A DNA stretch of 64,000 nucleotides, from the NCBI GenBank assembly GCA_001890945.1, contig MLAX01000002.1:744001-808000 (forward strand), written 5' to 3'. How positions within the stretch are numbered: position 1 is the first letter of the stretch; each line of letters opens with the position of its first letter. The notes below the pieces were generated by a model. It was not told the DNA's origin, ran no database searches, and saw only the letters and a program-made list of their open reading frames with translations. Origin of the DNA: Alphaproteobacteria bacterium AO1-B. GTDB lineage: Bacteria > Pseudomonadota > Alphaproteobacteria > Rhizobiales > Stappiaceae. This document shows, one piece after another, positions 62,023 to 64,000 of this stretch. The position numbers and the translations under genes were made by a program.

Positions 62023-62481
62023 TCAGTGGCTCAGGACGTCCGCCTTGTCGAAATAGTTGAACTCCTCAACGAGAACATCCTGCACGACCTTTTGGCCAAT
62101 GCGCTGGTTGGTCACCGTTTTTAGATGCTCCGTGAGACCGTCGAGGTCGTAGCGTTCCAGGTTCCGGAAATCGAGGGTCTCATCGGCATAAAGTGCCCGG
62201 AACGCCTCATCGACCAGAAACGGATGCGGCGGAACTGGCAGCTTGCGCAAGGTGTCACCGTCGGCGGTGAACACCAATTTGGCCACCACATAGCCCTGCA
62301 ACGCGCCTTCAAACAGGATCGGCACATTGACCGGTTTCAACGTCTCGTAGTCGAGGCCGACATACGCGGTTTCTTCCTGATTGCTTGTCTGGTTTTGAGC
62401 CGCGATGAATTTAGCCGTTCCATATCCCGAGATCAGCATTGTAATCGACATCCAAACACCGGCCACGAGCATCTTGATCAT
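62023..62481 (-). CDS. Membrane-anchored hypothetical protein of the flagellar cluster
   Basis: A 152-residue protein with one N-terminal membrane segment (MIKMLVAGVWMSITMLISGYG) and a periplasmic or extracellular domain of about 120 residues. The sequence (SNQEETAYVGLDYETLKPVNVPILFEGALQGYVVAKLVFTAD) resembles FliL in layout, anchor plus single domain, but I cannot confirm homology. It overlaps the FlgN-like gene by 4 bases and is the last gene of the block before the DUF815 gene. A motor or basal-body accessory role is inferred from position. Confidence 0.65.
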   Translation of the reverse strand: MIKMLVAGVWMSITMLISGYGTAKFIAAQNQTSNQEETAYVGLDYETLKPVNVPILFEGALQGYVVAKLVFTADGDTLRKLPVPPHPFLVDEAFRALYADETLDFRNLERYDLDGLTEHLKTVTNQRIGQKVVQDVLVEEFNYFDKADVLSH

Positions 62482-62876
62482 CGCGCGGGCTCCGGGAACG
62501 GTGCAGCATAGGTCCCGTCGGATTCCTGGTCGAGCATAGTGCGCGACATCATTTTCACGACCTCGGAGACGGCATTCATGTGAAGCGTCAGAAGGTCGAC
62601 GTTTTCCTTGAGCACGTCCTTGAAGTCCACCAGACGGTCCTTGACGTCTTCAGTGTAAGCTGACGGCGGAACAAGGGACCGCGCGCGGGTAAGATCCAGA
62701 AGTGCCTGGCTCTTGCGATACTCAAACGGTTTGAGATCGGTGGTCGGATTGGCGCGCAGCGCCCGGGTCTCCGCTTCCACGACCTCTATGGCGCGGTCAA
62801 TCGCAATGACCAAGGGCCCGGATACGGCCGGGTTCACCACCGGGCTTTGCACGACAAGATCCTGTCCGGCATCCAT
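62478..62876 (-). CDS. flgN: Flagellar FlgN-like chaperone
   Basis: A 132-residue helical protein between flgJ and the membrane-anchored protein. Its features fit FlgN-like chaperones of hook-filament junction proteins: about two long helices (AIDRAIEVVEAETRALRAN, SQALLDLTRARSL) and the C-terminal LTLHMNAVSEVVKMMSRTM ending in a flexible GTYAAPFPEPAR tail. It overlaps flgJ by one base (TGATG), so they are coupled. FlgN proteins are poorly conserved, so the call depends partly on context. Confidence 0.72.
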   Translation of the reverse strand: MDAGQDLVVQSPVVNPAVSGPLVIAIDRAIEVVEAETRALRANPTTDLKPFEYRKSQALLDLTRARSLVPPSAYTEDVKDRLVDFKDVLKENVDLLTLHMNAVSEVVKMMSRTMLDQESDGTYAAPFPEPAR

Positions 62877-63307
62877 CAGACTTTTGCTCCTTGTTTCAAT
62901 GTATCGGAGATCAGATCGGCGACACCAATGCCGCCGCTTGCCGCCAGCTGCCCGGCGACTTGCTCAGCCAGCATCGACTTCCAGATCTCGCCGGTTGTGC
63001 CTTTGCCGAAAACCATCTCCGCATCCTTGGGCAACATGGTTTCGACGAATTGGGTAAGGATCATCGCCTCGAATTTTTCCGCCGGTGATTTTTGCGACGC
63101 GCCGGCGTCGGCACTGCCAGAGCGGAACATGTCGAAGCTTGTCCCCGATGGGGCACCGGAGCGTGCGCTATCAAAGGCGAGACTGAAGCCGGAACCGTCG
63201 CCGGAAGCCGCGATGGACTTCAAACGGTTCGACGCCTCGCGAATTTCCGTCGGATCTGCCGCCTTGGCGACGTCTAGGATCAGATCTGAAGGAGGCGAAA
63301 TGGCCAT
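62876..63307 (-). CDS. flgJ: Flagellar rod-binding protein FlgJ (N-terminal type)
   Basis: A 143-residue FlgJ-like protein containing only the rod-binding domain, without the muramidase half found in enterobacteria; this is usual in alphaproteobacteria. The conserved core is AEKFEAMILTQFVETMLPKDAEMVFGKGTTGEIWKSMLAEQVAGQL (shown by its parts FEAMILTQFV, FGKGTTGEIW, MLAEQVAGQ). The N-terminal third is Ser/Gly-rich. It belongs to the flagellar operon with the FlgN-like gene downstream. Confidence 0.9.
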   Translation of the reverse strand: MAISPPSDLILDVAKAADPTEIREASNRLKSIAASGDGSGFSLAFDSARSGAPSGTSFDMFRSGSADAGASQKSPAEKFEAMILTQFVETMLPKDAEMVFGKGTTGEIWKSMLAEQVAGQLAASGGIGVADLISDTLKQGAKV

Positions 63308-63409
63308 CGCCGATCTCCCTGTTTTGCGGAAACCCCGCCATAAATCGTGTTATCTGGTTTAATCGGCCGAGCTTGCGGCAGGCTTGCGCCCCGTATGGTT
63401 TTCTCCCAG

Positions 63410-63790
63410 TCAGCCATACCGGCGGTCCAGATATTCCTGCAGTTCCCGTTCGTCGTTTGCGCGCTGTTCTTCACCGCGCATGACGGCCAACCGTTCCGAC
63501 ATGGTTTTGAGCATGTGACGCTGGCGTTCGAATTCGGCATTCACCTTTTCCCGAGCAGCAGTTATGCGGGCCATTTCCTCAATGATGCGGCGCAGGCGCT
63601 CTGCGGCATTGGCGATGAACCTGTCATGTTGCGCGAGATCACCGTTTGAGAGCGCCAGCAGGATCCGACGTTCCTTTTCGTTCAGTTTGTGGGCTTGTGA
63701 ATCCAGATCCTGAAGGATCCAGGACGACAGTTTCAGGATTTGCTCTTGCATCTTGAACATGCGTTCGATTTCACGACTGTTTCGTGCCAT
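63410..63790 (-). CDS. Coiled-coil protein of the flagellar cluster (FliJ-like?)
   Basis: A 126-residue protein that is almost entirely charged amphipathic helix, with heptad-like patterns (KMQEQILKLSSWILQDLDSQAHKLNEKERRILLAL and AAREKVNAEFERQRHMLKTMSERLAVM, quoted in pieces). Size and composition resemble FliJ, the ATPase stalk protein of the flagellar export apparatus, but sequence signatures for FliJ are weak, so I keep it as a coiled-coil flagellar-locus protein. It follows fliR by five bases. Confidence 0.6.
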   Translation of the reverse strand: MARNSREIERMFKMQEQILKLSSWILQDLDSQAHKLNEKERRILLALSNGDLAQHDRFIANAAERLRRIIEEMARITAAREKVNAEFERQRHMLKTMSERLAVMRGEEQRANDERELQEYLDRRYG

Positions 63791-63795
63791 GTGCG

Positions 63796-64000
63796 CTAAC
63801 CCAATTGAAGCCAGGTGAAATACCCGTCGAGGAAGATCATGATTGCTTCGGCCGCGACGAGGTAAAGGAAGTAGAGACCGCCCGCGATCACGAACGGCAG
63901 TGAGATGAAGTAGACCGGGATTTGCGGTGTCAGTTTATTGATCAGCCCGACGGCGAGGTTCACGACGATCGTGTAGACGACAAACGGGCTGACCACCCGA
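63796..64000 (-). CDS. fliR: Flagellar biosynthesis protein FliR, C-terminal end (cut by window edge)
   Basis: The last 68 residues of FliR, an inner-membrane component of the flagellar type III export gate. Typical C-terminal stretch: VVSPFVVYTIVVNLAVGLINKLTPQIPVYF, then FISLPFVIAGGLYFLYL and the final AAEAIMIFLDGYFTWLQLG (shown in parts). The gene starts beyond the right edge. The block continues left with the coiled-coil protein, flgJ and flgN. Confidence 0.93.
   Translation of the reverse strand, partial: RVVSPFVVYTIVVNLAVGLINKLTPQIPVYFISLPFVIAGGLYFLYLVAAEAIMIFLDGYFTWLQLG

Overview
The window reads as chromosome from an alphaproteobacterium of the Rhizobiales type, and my best guess is a marine Stappiaceae member (Roseibium/Labrenzia-like). 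That placement is inferred from gene content, not from a marker search. It rests on two DUF1127 genes each followed by CCUCCUCCC-loop small RNAs, the yajC-secD-secF-DUF498-phytoene-synthase-like cluster, divergent ssb/uvrA, abundant TRAP/TTT transporters with LysR/IclR regulators, and the flagellar genes at the right edge.

Layout. 1-9.5 kb: the 3' part of a TRAP transporter permease with an IclR regulator, a decayed hydrolase, an exported VWA-domain protein, then a LysR gene divergent from a three-gene four-carbon sugar acid operon (DUF1537 kinase, PdxA2-like dehydrogenase, TIM-barrel/cupin fusion). 9.8-17 kb: a Bcr/CflA-type exporter, then the tctC-tctB-tctA-ggt operon with a divergent LysR gene. 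17-29 kb: small regulator/enzyme pairs (GyrI-like/Rrf2, tautomerase/LysR), an FrhB-like iron-sulfur protein, a serine hydrolase, HD-GYP protein, AraC regulator with amidase, and a VOC protein. 29-35 kb: exported hypotheticals, a tightly coupled operon (histidine phosphatase, NTF2-like protein, a 27-residue membrane peptide, a GFA-like zinc protein), an amine oxidase divergent from a TetR gene over two tandem operators, and an alpha/beta hydrolase. 35-39.5 kb: a gene-poor accessory patch holding three unrecognised proteins (two share a near-identical C-terminal half), two of them behind sigma-54-type promoters, and a dead EAL-domain gene. 39.5-47.5 kb: a double-trypsin/PDZ/TPR protease, a GGDEF cyclase, a PaaX-type regulator, ZnuA with a long His/Asp loop and Zur-like box, and an L,D-transpeptidase. 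47.5-64 kb: mostly housekeeping (ssb, uvrA, DUF1127 genes with CCUCCUCCC RNAs, trmFO, GrpB, phytoene-synthase-like and Mth938-like proteins, secF, secD, yajC, a DUF815 ATPase) and the 3' part of a flagellar operon ending in fliR.

The left 25 kb has a mosaic, catabolic/accessory character. Five degenerate copies of one coding-like intergenic element, all on the + strand, lie between its gene blocks, and one abuts the truncated hydrolase. I saw no rRNA, tRNA, CRISPR array or intact insertion sequence. The observations most worth following are the shared-C-terminus paralogs with sigma-54 promoters, the DUF1127/CCUCCUCCC RNA loci, the dispersed element, the hidden 27-residue membrane peptide, and the aldolase-cupin fusion.
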